A DNA stretch of 5,299 bases from Candidatus Omnitrophota bacterium (lineage in GTDB: Bacteria > Omnitrophota > Koll11 > Gorgyraeales > Gorgyraeaceae), in contig JAHIRR010000150.1 of NCBI GenBank assembly GCA_018818505.1, positions 1-5,299 on the forward strand. Direction: 5' to 3'. This document shows positions 1-4,974 of the stretch, in pieces. The translations under genes were made by a program, and so were the position numbers. The number at the start of each line of letters is the position of its first letter. Position 1 is the stretch's first letter. Below the pieces are notes generated by a model that was not told where the DNA came from, did no database searches, and worked only from the letters and a program-made list of their open reading frames with translations.

Positions 1-259
1 AATAATTGTATCATAGAGCTACATTCTGTCGCGCCCCGCAGGGGCGCGTGGATTGAAACCTGGGTTAGATTTATTTGCTCGTAGGGTTCGCTGAGTCGCG
101 CCCCGCAGGGGCGCGTGGATTGAAACTGGCTATGCTATAATCCTATAAACCGCCCCTCTGGTCGCGCCCCGCAGGGGCGCGTGGATTGAAACGTTCTTAT
201 ACCTTTCGCCAAGATAGAAGAGCTTAAGTCGCGCCCCGCAGGGGCGCGTGGATTGAAAC
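1..259 (+). CRISPR. CRISPR array, type I-C-like repeats, trailer end
   Basis: Four identical 32-nt repeats lie at 28-59, 95-126, 161-192 and 228-259, separated by unique spacers of 35, 34 and 35 nt (60-94, 127-160, 193-227). Bases 1-27 are probably the end of another spacer, so the array continues off the left edge. Each repeat begins GTCGCGCCCC, has an 8-bp perfect stem (CGCGCCCC / GGGGCGCG) around a GCA loop, and ends GTGGATTGAAAC. Length, hairpin and the ATTGAAAC end match the repeat class used by type I-C systems, where Cas5d cuts at the base of the hairpin and leaves an 11-nt 5' handle. That end sets the direction of transcription to the right, so leader and cas genes should lie to the left. 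No cas gene is present in the window. Subtype is inferred from the repeat alone. Confidence 0.97.
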
Positions 260-263
260 TTTG

Positions 264-281
264 CGCAGGCTAAAGCCTGCG
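264..281. repeat. REP-like short palindrome after the array
   Basis: CGCAGGC and GCCTGCG form a perfect 7-bp inverted repeat around a TAAA loop, flanked by TTTG and GCTAC. Palindromes of this general form (GC-rich arms around TAAA or TTTA) occur as dispersed intergenic repeats in many bacteria and can be moved by REP-associated tyrosine transposases. It begins five bases after the last intact CRISPR repeat. No T-run follows it, so it does not look like an intrinsic terminator. Only one copy is in the window, so repeat status is inferred from its form. Confidence 0.5.
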
Positions 282-300
282 GCTACAGAGCGATTATGCA

Positions 301-326
301 GTTGCGTTCCGCGTATGGATTATTTC
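301..326 (+). repeat. possible decayed terminal CRISPR repeat
   Basis: The stretch begins GTTGCGTTCCGC, which matches the first 12 bases of the CRISPR repeat (GTCGCGCCCCGC) at 9 positions, all three differences being C to T. It ends TGGATTATTTC against TGGATTGAAAC in the repeat. The central hairpin half is missing, making it about six bases short. It lies 41 bases after the last intact repeat, slightly more than the 34-35 nt spacers. Decayed repeats at the trailer end are common, but the similarity is modest and may be chance. Confidence 0.3.
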
Positions 327-349
327 TTCAAAGGAGCCCTGGAAAAACC

Positions 350-378
350 TTGACAAATTTAGATAATGATATTATATT
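350..378 (+). promoter_or_regulatory. sigma-70-type promoter of the stress operon
   Basis: A perfect -35 box TTGACA (350-355) is followed after 17 bases by TATATT (373-378), which matches the -10 consensus at five of six positions. Transcription would start near 385, only about three bases before the ATG at 388, so the first gene would have almost no 5' leader. It is the only good promoter seen ahead of the tightly spaced genes that follow and probably drives the whole operon. Confidence 0.85.
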
Positions 379-388
379 AGTATCATTA
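364..388. promoter_or_regulatory. inverted-repeat operator, probably bound by the Rrf2 regulator
   Basis: TAATGATA (364-371) and TATCATTA (381-388) are perfect 8-base inverted arms. Read as a 12-1-12 palindrome centred on A376, ten of twelve positions are symmetric. It covers the -10 box, the predicted start site and the A of the regulator's ATG, so a bound dimer would block RNA polymerase. Rrf2 proteins such as NsrR and IscR bind AT-rich palindromes of about this length, and the adjacent gene encodes an Rrf2 protein. Autoregulation is therefore likely but inferred. Confidence 0.7.
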
Positions 389-795
389 TGAATTTCATTG
401 CAAGAGATACAGATTACGCTATACGGGCGCTAGTGTTCATGGCAGCTTCCTCTGGTAAGGATGTTGTAACAGTAGATGAGATTGTCAAAGAAGACCGTCT
501 GCCTGAAAGATTTTTGAGGAGAATACTTCAGCGTCTTGCGAAGAAAAATGTGCTCCGCTCGCATAAAGGCAAAAGAGGCGGATTTTCTTTTCTAAAATCT
601 CCAGGCAAAATACGGCTGGCAGATTTGATAGAGATCTTTCAGGGGAAGCTGGATTTTACAAATTGTCTTTTAAAAGGCAGGATTTGCCCGAATGTAAATA
701 AGTGCCTTCTTAGGAAAAAACTAAAAGGTATTTGTTTCTTGGTAAAGAAAGAATTAGAGAAGATCACAATAGCGTCGCTTTCAAAAGGAGAATAG
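388..795 (+). CDS. Rrf2-family Fe-S transcriptional regulator (NsrR/IscR-like)
   Basis: This 135-residue cytoplasmic DNA-binding protein has the length and layout of the Rrf2 family. The N-terminal MNFIARDTDYAIRAL is the family's typical opening. A winged helix-turn-helix spans about residues 28-70, with the recognition region ending in LPERFLRRILQRL and a Gly-rich wing (KGKRGG). Cys93, Cys100 and Cys106 (C-x6-C-x5-C) sit where Rrf2 members bind a [2Fe-2S] or [4Fe-4S] cluster; Cys116 is an additional cysteine. It therefore probably senses NO, oxygen or cluster status. It heads a run of NO and O2 detoxification genes and its promoter carries a palindrome, which favours an NsrR-like NO sensor, though an IscR-like role cannot be excluded. 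The ATG at 388 has no ribosome site and lies about three bases from the predicted transcript start. An in-frame stop at 367-369 rules out a much longer start. Confidence 0.92.
   Translation: MNFIARDTDYAIRALVFMAASSGKDVVTVDEIVKEDRLPERFLRRILQRLAKKNVLRSHKGKRGGFSFLKSPGKIRLADLIEIFQGKLDFTNCLLKGRICPNVNKCLLRKKLKGICFLVKKELEKITIASLSKGE
783..790 (+). promoter_or_regulatory. ribosome binding site fixing the GTG start of the Fe-S gene
   Basis: AAAAGGAG lies in the last codons of the regulator gene, seven bases before GTG 798. It selects that GTG over the in-frame upstream ATG at 732, which has no comparable site. Confidence 0.85.
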
Positions 796-797
796 CC

Positions 798-1517
798 GTG
801 GCTAAGAGAAAGATAGTAAAGATCAACGAAGAAAAATGCAATGGTTGCGGGCTCTGCATCCCTAATTGCGCAGAGGGCGCGCTTCAGATAGTAGATGGAA
901 AGGCAAAGCTCGTGAAAGAAATTTATTGTGATGGATTAGGCGCATGCCTTGGCCATTGTCCTGAAGGCGCGATTACCATAGAGGAGAGAGAGGCAGCCGG
1001 GTTTGACGAGAAAGCAACAGAGAAACATTTAAAGGAGCTTAAGAAGAAGGAGAAAAAAGAATTACCCTGCGGGTGCCCAGGGACGGCGGTGAAAACAATT
1101 AAGCGACAAGCGACAAGTGACAAGGGACAAGGGGTGAGGAAAACTGTGTCTGAGCTTGGGAATTGGCCGGTGCAGTTGATGCTTGTGCCTGTGGAAGCGC
1201 CTTATTTAAAGGAAGCGGATTTGGTTATAGCTGCGGATTGTGTGGCGTTTTCATATCCTGATTTTCACCAGAATTTTTTGAGAGATAAGGTGCTTCTCAT
1301 TGGTTGTCCAAAGCTTGACGCAGCTCCTATATATGAGGAAAAACTGGCAGAGCTTTTTAAATTGAATAATATAAAGAGCATCACGGTTCTTCATATGGAG
1401 GTGCCGTGTTGCTTTGGTCTGATTCAGATTGTCAAAGAGGCCTTGAGGCTGTCAGGGAAAAAGATACCTTTAGAAAAAGTGATTGTAGGGATCAAAGGCG
1501 ATATAAAGGAGGCATAG
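798..1517 (+). CDS. 4Fe-4S ferredoxin-domain protein, candidate electron donor to Hcp
   Basis: The 239-residue protein is soluble, with no signal peptide or membrane segment. The N-terminus is a bacterial ferredoxin fold: C14-x2-C17-x2-C20-x3-C24 is a complete cluster motif, while the second motif is C44-x5-C50-x3-C54, with Leu47 where the second cysteine would be. A charged Lys/Glu-rich stretch (about 72-88) precedes CGC at 91-93. The C-terminal domain (about 118-239) has further cysteines in AADC148VAFSYPDFH, IGC170PKLD and EVPC204C205, perhaps binding another metal or cluster. I recognise this as a recurring but uncharacterised ferredoxin-like family of anaerobes. A GTG start is chosen because AAAAGGAG lies seven bases upstream and the resulting N-terminus fits a ferredoxin. 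It follows the regulator after two bases and precedes the zinc-ribbon and hcp genes. The role as electron donor is inferred from context. A 7-nt tandem repeat lies inside the inter-domain linker. Confidence 0.88.
   Translation: MAKRKIVKINEEKCNGCGLCIPNCAEGALQIVDGKAKLVKEIYCDGLGACLGHCPEGAITIEEREAAGFDEKATEKHLKELKKKEKKELPCGCPGTAVKTIKRQATSDKGQGVRKTVSELGNWPVQLMLVPVEAPYLKEADLVIAADCVAFSYPDFHQNFLRDKVLLIGCPKLDAAPIYEEKLAELFKLNNIKSITVLHMEVPCCFGLIQIVKEALRLSGKKIPLEKVIVGIKGDIKEA
1103..1130 (+). repeat. four tandem copies of a 7-nt unit inside the Fe-S gene
   Basis: GCGACAA, GCGACAA, GTGACAA and GGGACAA follow one another without a gap (consensus GNGACAA). They encode part of the linker around residues 102-113 (KRQATSDKGQGV) between the ferredoxin and C-terminal domains. 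Because the unit is not a multiple of three, gain or loss of one copy would shift the frame and truncate the protein. Confidence 0.85.
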
Positions 1518-1518
1518 C

Positions 1519-1767
1519 GTGAGTTTTTTTAACGGATGCCCAGGTTCCAAAAGGATAAAGGAGCCTTTTCCTGAGAATATAAAATGCAGATGCGGTACAG
1601 AAACAGAAATCTGGTCAGATGAAGTAGGGACAATTTGTCCTCATTGCAAAAAGAAAGTCTCAAGAGATATGCCCCAATCCTGCCTTGACTGGTGCAGCAT
1701 GGCAAAGGACTGCATAGGCCCGGAAAAATATAAAAAATACAAGAAGCGCAAACAAAAGGAGAATTAA
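1519..1767 (+). CDS. small Cys-rich zinc-ribbon-like protein of unknown function
   Basis: This 82-residue cytoplasmic protein has eight cysteines: Cys7, Cys23, Cys25, Cys40, Cys43, Cys55, Cys59 and Cys65. C23-x-C25 and C40-PH-C43 form a knuckle pair like a zinc ribbon, with conserved-looking EIWSDE between them. A second Cys group (SCLDWCSMAKDC) follows and might bind another metal or an Fe-S cluster. The C-terminal 13 residues are mostly Lys, with Tyr, suggesting contact with nucleic acid or an acidic partner. The GTG start has AAAGGAGG (1505-1512) six bases upstream. It begins one base after the Fe-S gene and ends one base before hcp, so it is almost certainly co-translated with them. I do not recognise an assigned function. 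Roles in Fe-S or hybrid-cluster assembly, or as an accessory subunit, are guesses from position. Confidence 0.82.
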   Translation: MSFFNGCPGSKRIKEPFPENIKCRCGTETEIWSDEVGTICPHCKKKVSRDMPQSCLDWCSMAKDCIGPEKYKKYKKRKQKEN

Positions 1768-1768
1768 C

Positions 1769-3082
1769 ATGTTTTGTTATCAATGTGAACAAACAGCAGG
1801 CGGAACAGGTTGTGCTAAGATGGGAGTTTGTGGAAAAAACGAGGATATACAGAGTCTTCAGGATATATTGCTTTTCGGACTCAAGGGCATAGCAGCCTAC
1901 GCTTATCATGCAAGGGAATTAGGCGCAAAGGATGAAGCTGTTGACGCATTTATGCATGAGGCGTTGTTTAAGACAGTAACTAATGTAAGCTTTGATTTAA
2001 ATCAGTATCTCGATATGGTATTAAGATGCGGCGAGATGAATATAAAGGTAATGGAGCTTCTTGACAAGGCACACACCCAGAGATTTGGAAATCCCGTGCC
2101 TACAGAAGTTGAGACAGGCACAAAAAAGGGCCCTGGCATACTTATTACAGGTCATGACCTACTGGATCTTTATGAACTTTTAAAACAAACACAAGGAACC
2201 GGAATTAATATTTATACTCACAGCGAGATGCTTCCTGCGCATGGCTATCCTGAATTAAAGAAATTCAAACACCTGGTCGGTAATTTTGGCGGCGCATGGC
2301 AGGATCAGAAAAAAGAATTTAAGGAATTTCCAGGCGCGATCCTGGCTACTACGAATTGCGTGTTGATCCCGCCTAAAGATACATATCTGGATAGGCTCTT
2401 TACTGTAGGAGTTACTGGTATTCCAGACGCTAACTATATAAAAGACAGAAAGGACTTCAGTAAATTAATAAAAAAAGCAAAATCTTTGCCCGTGCTGCCT
2501 GAAGCGCCTGATAAAAAGATCATGACAGGTTTTCATCATACAGCAGTGCTTGGCCTGGCTGAGAGAATAGTAGATGCTGTAAGATCAGGCAAGATAAAAC
2601 ATTTCTTTTTAATCGGCGGATGCGACGGCGCAAAGCCAGGCCGCAACTATTACACAGAATTCGCTGAATCAGCGCCTAAAGATTCTATAATTCTTACTCT
2701 GGCGTGCGGAAAATACCGCTTTAACAAGCTTGATTTCGGAGATATAGACGGCATCCCAAGGCTTTTGGATGTAGGCCAGTGTAATAATGCGTATTCAGCA
2801 ATACAGATAGCAGCTGCATTGGCAAAGGCGTTTAATACTGATGTAAACGGCCTGCCACTGACACTGGTGCTTTCCTGGTTTGAGCAAAAAGCAGTTGCAA
2901 TACTTTTATCTTTATTGTATCTTGGTATAAAAGGTATGTATATTGGGCCAACACCCCCTGCCTTTATTTCCAAGAATGTATTTGAGGTGCTTCAGAAAAA
3001 TTTTGATCTAAGGTTAACTGGCGAGCCCCAAAAGGATTTAAAGGAGATATTAGAGAGATATGGATCCAAATGTTCTGCATAA
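1769..3082 (+). CDS. hcp: hybrid-cluster protein (hydroxylamine/NO reductase), class III
   Basis: The 437-residue cytoplasmic enzyme reduces hydroxylamine in vitro and, in studied bacteria, is a high-affinity NO reductase. The N-terminal motif C3-x2-C6-x8-C15-x5-C21 is the [4Fe-4S] type of anaerobes, not the longer [2Fe-2S] spacing of the Escherichia coli protein. All seven hybrid-cluster ligands are recognisable: His129 (GHD), Glu153 (THSEMLPAH), Cys197 (TTNC), Cys285 (GGCDG, the likely persulfide), Cys313 (ACGKYRF), Cys338 (GQCNNAYSA) and Glu372 (WFEQKA). It is over 100 residues shorter than the roughly 550-residue class I and II proteins. Most of the difference lies between Cys21 and His129, which is the deletion that defines class III, known from thermophiles and archaea. 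The start has AAAGGAG (1755-1761) seven bases upstream. It overlaps hrb by 23 bases. No Hcr-type reductase gene adjoins it. Confidence 0.98.
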   Translation: MFCYQCEQTAGGTGCAKMGVCGKNEDIQSLQDILLFGLKGIAAYAYHARELGAKDEAVDAFMHEALFKTVTNVSFDLNQYLDMVLRCGEMNIKVMELLDKAHTQRFGNPVPTEVETGTKKGPGILITGHDLLDLYELLKQTQGTGINIYTHSEMLPAHGYPELKKFKHLVGNFGGAWQDQKKEFKEFPGAILATTNCVLIPPKDTYLDRLFTVGVTGIPDANYIKDRKDFSKLIKKAKSLPVLPEAPDKKIMTGFHHTAVLGLAERIVDAVRSGKIKHFFLIGGCDGAKPGRNYYTEFAESAPKDSIILTLACGKYRFNKLDFGDIDGIPRLLDVGQCNNAYSAIQIAAALAKAFNTDVNGLPLTLVLSWFEQKAVAILLSLLYLGIKGMYIGPTPPAFISKNVFEVLQKNFDLRLTGEPQKDLKEILERYGSKCSA

Positions 3083-3752
3083 TATAGGCTATGGGATGTA
3101 TATTGTCGCTTCAAATAAAGGCGATTCTTTGAATGGTCAGATCGCCAATACTGTTTTTCAGATAACAAACGAGCCTGTAGCTGTGGCGGTAAGCATTAAT
3201 AAACAGAACCTGACGCACGAGTTTATAGAAAAAAGCGGCAAGTTCAGCGTCTCTATATTGTCAGAAGATACACCGCTTAGTTTTATAGGCAAGTTTGGTT
3301 TTAAGTCAGGTAAAGACGGAGATAAATTTAAAAGTTTGAATTTTAAGAGGCTTGCTTCAAGTTGTCCGGTTGTCATGGATAATGCGCTTGGTTATCTCGA
3401 GGCAAAGGTGATAAACAAGCTTGATTGCGGCACGCATACGCTTTTTTTAGGCGAGATGGTAGAATCTGAGATTTTAAAAGCAGGAACGCCAATGACATAT
3501 GCCTATTACCATCAGGTAAAACGCGGCACAACGCCAAAGACAGCCCCTACATTTATTAAAGGAGAAAGGGGAGCTACAGGAGGCACAAATATGCAGAAAT
3601 ACAGGTGCGAAGTTTGTAATTATATCTATGACCCAGCAACAGGCGATCCAGATAACGGAGTCCAGCCAGGCACACCATTTGAAAAACTACCAGATGCCTG
3701 GGTTTGCCCGATTTGCGGCGCAGGAAAAGACCAATTCGTAAAAGAATCCTAG
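3060..3752 (+). CDS. hrb: high-molecular-weight rubredoxin: flavin reductase domain fused to rubredoxin
   Basis: The 230-residue soluble protein joins a flavin reductase-like FMN-binding domain (about 1-155, including [10 protein letters not shown] and [12 protein letters not shown]) to a complete rubredoxin (178-230). The rubredoxin has C183-x2-C186 and C216-x2-C219, giving one FeS4 site. The linker (about 156-177) is rich in Gly, Thr and Lys. This is the architecture of Moorella Hrb, which takes electrons from NADH and passes them to the flavo-diiron protein FprA; the next gene here is fprA, supporting the same pairing. The rubredoxin could also serve the downstream rubrerythrin. The ATG at 3060 overlaps hcp by 23 bases. 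AAGGAG at 3041-3046 is 13 bases away, longer than ideal, with a weaker GAGAG nearer. The N-terminus [16 protein letters not shown] fits the family. An internal AGGAGG site and in-frame ATG precede the rubredoxin domain exactly. Confidence 0.95.
   Translation: MDPNVLHNIGYGMYIVASNKGDSLNGQIANTVFQITNEPVAVAVSINKQNLTHEFIEKSGKFSVSILSEDTPLSFIGKFGFKSGKDGDKFKSLNFKRLASSCPVVMDNALGYLEAKVINKLDCGTHTLFLGEMVESEILKAGTPMTYAYYHQVKRGTTPKTAPTFIKGERGATGGTNMQKYRCEVCNYIYDPATGDPDNGVQPGTPFEKLPDAWVCPICGAGKDQFVKES
3578..3593 (+). promoter_or_regulatory. internal ribosome site and ATG for a free rubredoxin
   Basis: A perfect AGGAGG (3578-3583) stands seven bases before an in-frame ATG (3591) inside hrb. Translation from it would give a 53-residue protein (3591-3752) beginning MQKYRCEVC, which is exactly the length and N-terminus of an ordinary stand-alone rubredoxin. 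This could be a real second start or a relic of the gene fusion; the sequence does not show whether it is used. Confidence 0.55.
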
Positions 3753-3795
3753 CTAAAGTAGACAAAACAGTCACTGTCTGTTTTGTCTACTTTAG
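3753..3795 (+). other. long perfect intergenic hairpin between hrb and fprA
   Basis: CTAAAGTAGACAAAACAG (3753-3770) pairs perfectly over 18 bases with 3778-3795, around the 7-base loop TCACTGT. The 5' arm begins on the first base after the hrb stop codon, and the 3' arm runs two bases into the fprA ribosome site AGGAG (3794-3798). No T-run follows, so a classical terminator is unlikely. It could stabilise the upstream mRNA, mark a processing site, reduce fprA translation unless ribosomes arrive from hrb, or be a protein-binding palindrome or small mobile repeat. Confidence 0.85.
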
Positions 3796-3804
3796 GAGAG
3801 GGCG

Positions 3805-4974
3805 ATGAGAATGAAGGGTCTGGAGATTAAAAAAGGTGTACACTGGGTTGGGGCGATTGATTGGGATTTGAGGAGTTTTCATGGTTATCTCACGCAGAGG
3901 GGGTCTACCTATAATGCCTATCTCATAGTAGATGAAAAAATAGCGCTTGTGGACACTGTTAAACACTATCTTTTTGATGAGATGCTTGAGAGGATCAAAG
4001 AGATAGTGGATCCGGCAAAGATCGATTATATTATATCAAATCATACTGAGATGGATCATTCCGGGGGATTGCCAAAGATCATGGAGATCGCGAAAAATGC
4101 GACGCTTGTGTGTTCTCCTAATGGCCAGAAGGGTTTAAAGAGGCACTTTAAAAAGGATTGGAATTTTAAGGTAGCCAATACAGGAGATTCTATTAATACA
4201 GGAAAACGGAACCTGAAATTTGTATGCGTTCCAATGGTGCATTGGCCTGACTCAATGGTGACTTATGTGCCAGAAGAGAAGCTGCTTTTGTCAAATGACG
4301 CGTTTGGCCAGCATATTGCCTCAGATGAGCGTTTTATAGACGAACTTGAGTGGGACATTGTTAAGCAAGAGGCAGCAAAATATTATGCGAATATAGTGCT
4401 TCCATATGGCCAGCAGGTACAAAAGGCATTAGAAGCTGTTGGTTCGCTCGATATAGACATGATAGCGCCTAGCCATGGATTGATATGGCGGAAAAGATTA
4501 AGCGATATCACGGGTCTTTATAAAAAATGGTCTACTAATACATGCGATAAAAAGGCAGTTATTGCTTATGATACAATGTGGCACAGCACTGAAAAAATGG
4601 CGCATGTTATTAAAGATGCCTTTGAGGAAAGGGGCATAGAACGTGTCTTTAAAAATTTTCAGGAAGGCCACATATCAGATATAATGACAGATATTCTCGA
4701 GGCCAGGTATATATGCGTTGGTTCACCTACTCTGAATAATGGTATAATGCCTACAGTTGCAGCTTTCCTGACTTATATGAAGGGTCTCGCGCCTAAGAAT
4801 AGAGTCGGTATCGCCTTTGGTTCATACGGTTGGGGTGGGCAAAGCGTGGGCGAGATAGAAAAGATTTTCGAAGTCTGTAAATTCGAACAGCCATTAAAGG
4901 GCTTAAAAATACAGTATGTACCGGATGAGAGTGAATTGGAAGGATTAAAACAAAAAGTGAAGGAGGTATTATGA
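3805..4974 (+). CDS. fprA: flavo-diiron protein (A-type flavoprotein, O2/NO reductase)
   Basis: The 389-residue cytoplasmic enzyme reduces O2 to water or NO to N2O using electrons from rubredoxin. The N-terminal metallo-beta-lactamase-like domain (about 1-245) carries the diiron ligands: His80, Glu82, Asp84 and His85 in NHTEMDH, His146 (VHWPDS), Asp165 (SNDAFGQH) and His224 (PSHG). The C-terminal flavodoxin domain (about 250-389) shows FMN-loop motifs YDTMWHSTEKMA, GSPTLNNGIMP and GSYGWGGQS. Length is that of the minimal class-A family, with no fused rubredoxin, as expected next to hrb. The ATG at 3805 lies six bases after AGGAG (3794-3798). The ATG at 3811 gives MKGLEIKKG, closer to the usual family start, so the two extra residues are uncertain. 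Its ribosome site touches the preceding hairpin. It overlaps the rubrerythrin gene by four bases (ATGA). All ligands are intact. Confidence 0.97.
   Translation: MRMKGLEIKKGVHWVGAIDWDLRSFHGYLTQRGSTYNAYLIVDEKIALVDTVKHYLFDEMLERIKEIVDPAKIDYIISNHTEMDHSGGLPKIMEIAKNATLVCSPNGQKGLKRHFKKDWNFKVANTGDSINTGKRNLKFVCVPMVHWPDSMVTYVPEEKLLLSNDAFGQHIASDERFIDELEWDIVKQEAAKYYANIVLPYGQQVQKALEAVGSLDIDMIAPSHGLIWRKRLSDITGLYKKWSTNTCDKKAVIAYDTMWHSTEKMAHVIKDAFEERGIERVFKNFQEGHISDIMTDILEARYICVGSPTLNNGIMPTVAAFLTYMKGLAPKNRVGIAFGSYGWGGQSVGEIEKIFEVCKFEQPLKGLKIQYVPDESELEGLKQKVKEVL

Noticed and set aside
264..281. Hairpin as a terminator for the CRISPR transcript
   Set aside because: The 7-bp stem is followed by GCTACAGAG with no T-run; it fits a REP-like palindrome better.
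330..355. Ribosome-site-like AAAGGAG at 330-336 with possible CTG or TTG starts
   Set aside because: It lies upstream of the -35 box, so it would not be on the operon transcript, and no meaningful open frame follows.
732..797. Upstream ATG at 732 as start of the Fe-S gene, adding 22 residues
   Set aside because: It would overlap the regulator gene by 64 bases, has no good ribosome site, and the added residues do not resemble a ferredoxin N-terminus; GTG 798 has AAAAGGAG at the right distance.
923..1123. Open frame on the minus strand
   Set aside because: It lies wholly inside the well-supported Fe-S gene, has no recognisable motif and is a shadow of that coding sequence.
1529..1909. Open frame of 126 codons on the minus strand
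   Set aside because: It runs antisense across the zinc-ribbon gene and the conserved N-terminal Cys motif of hcp, with no family features of its own.
2650..2973. Open frame on the minus strand within hcp
   Set aside because: It is antisense to the hybrid-cluster ligand region, whose conserved residues explain the sequence fully.
3158..3376. Open frame on the minus strand within hrb
   Set aside because: It is antisense to the flavin reductase domain and has no motif or promoter.
3574..3774. Open frame on the minus strand over the rubredoxin end and hairpin
   Set aside because: It is a shadow of the rubredoxin coding region and its start lies inside the hairpin.
3753..3800. Intrinsic terminator after hrb
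   Set aside because: The stem is strong, but it is followed by GAGAGGGCG, not a T-run, and the downstream gene continues the same pathway.
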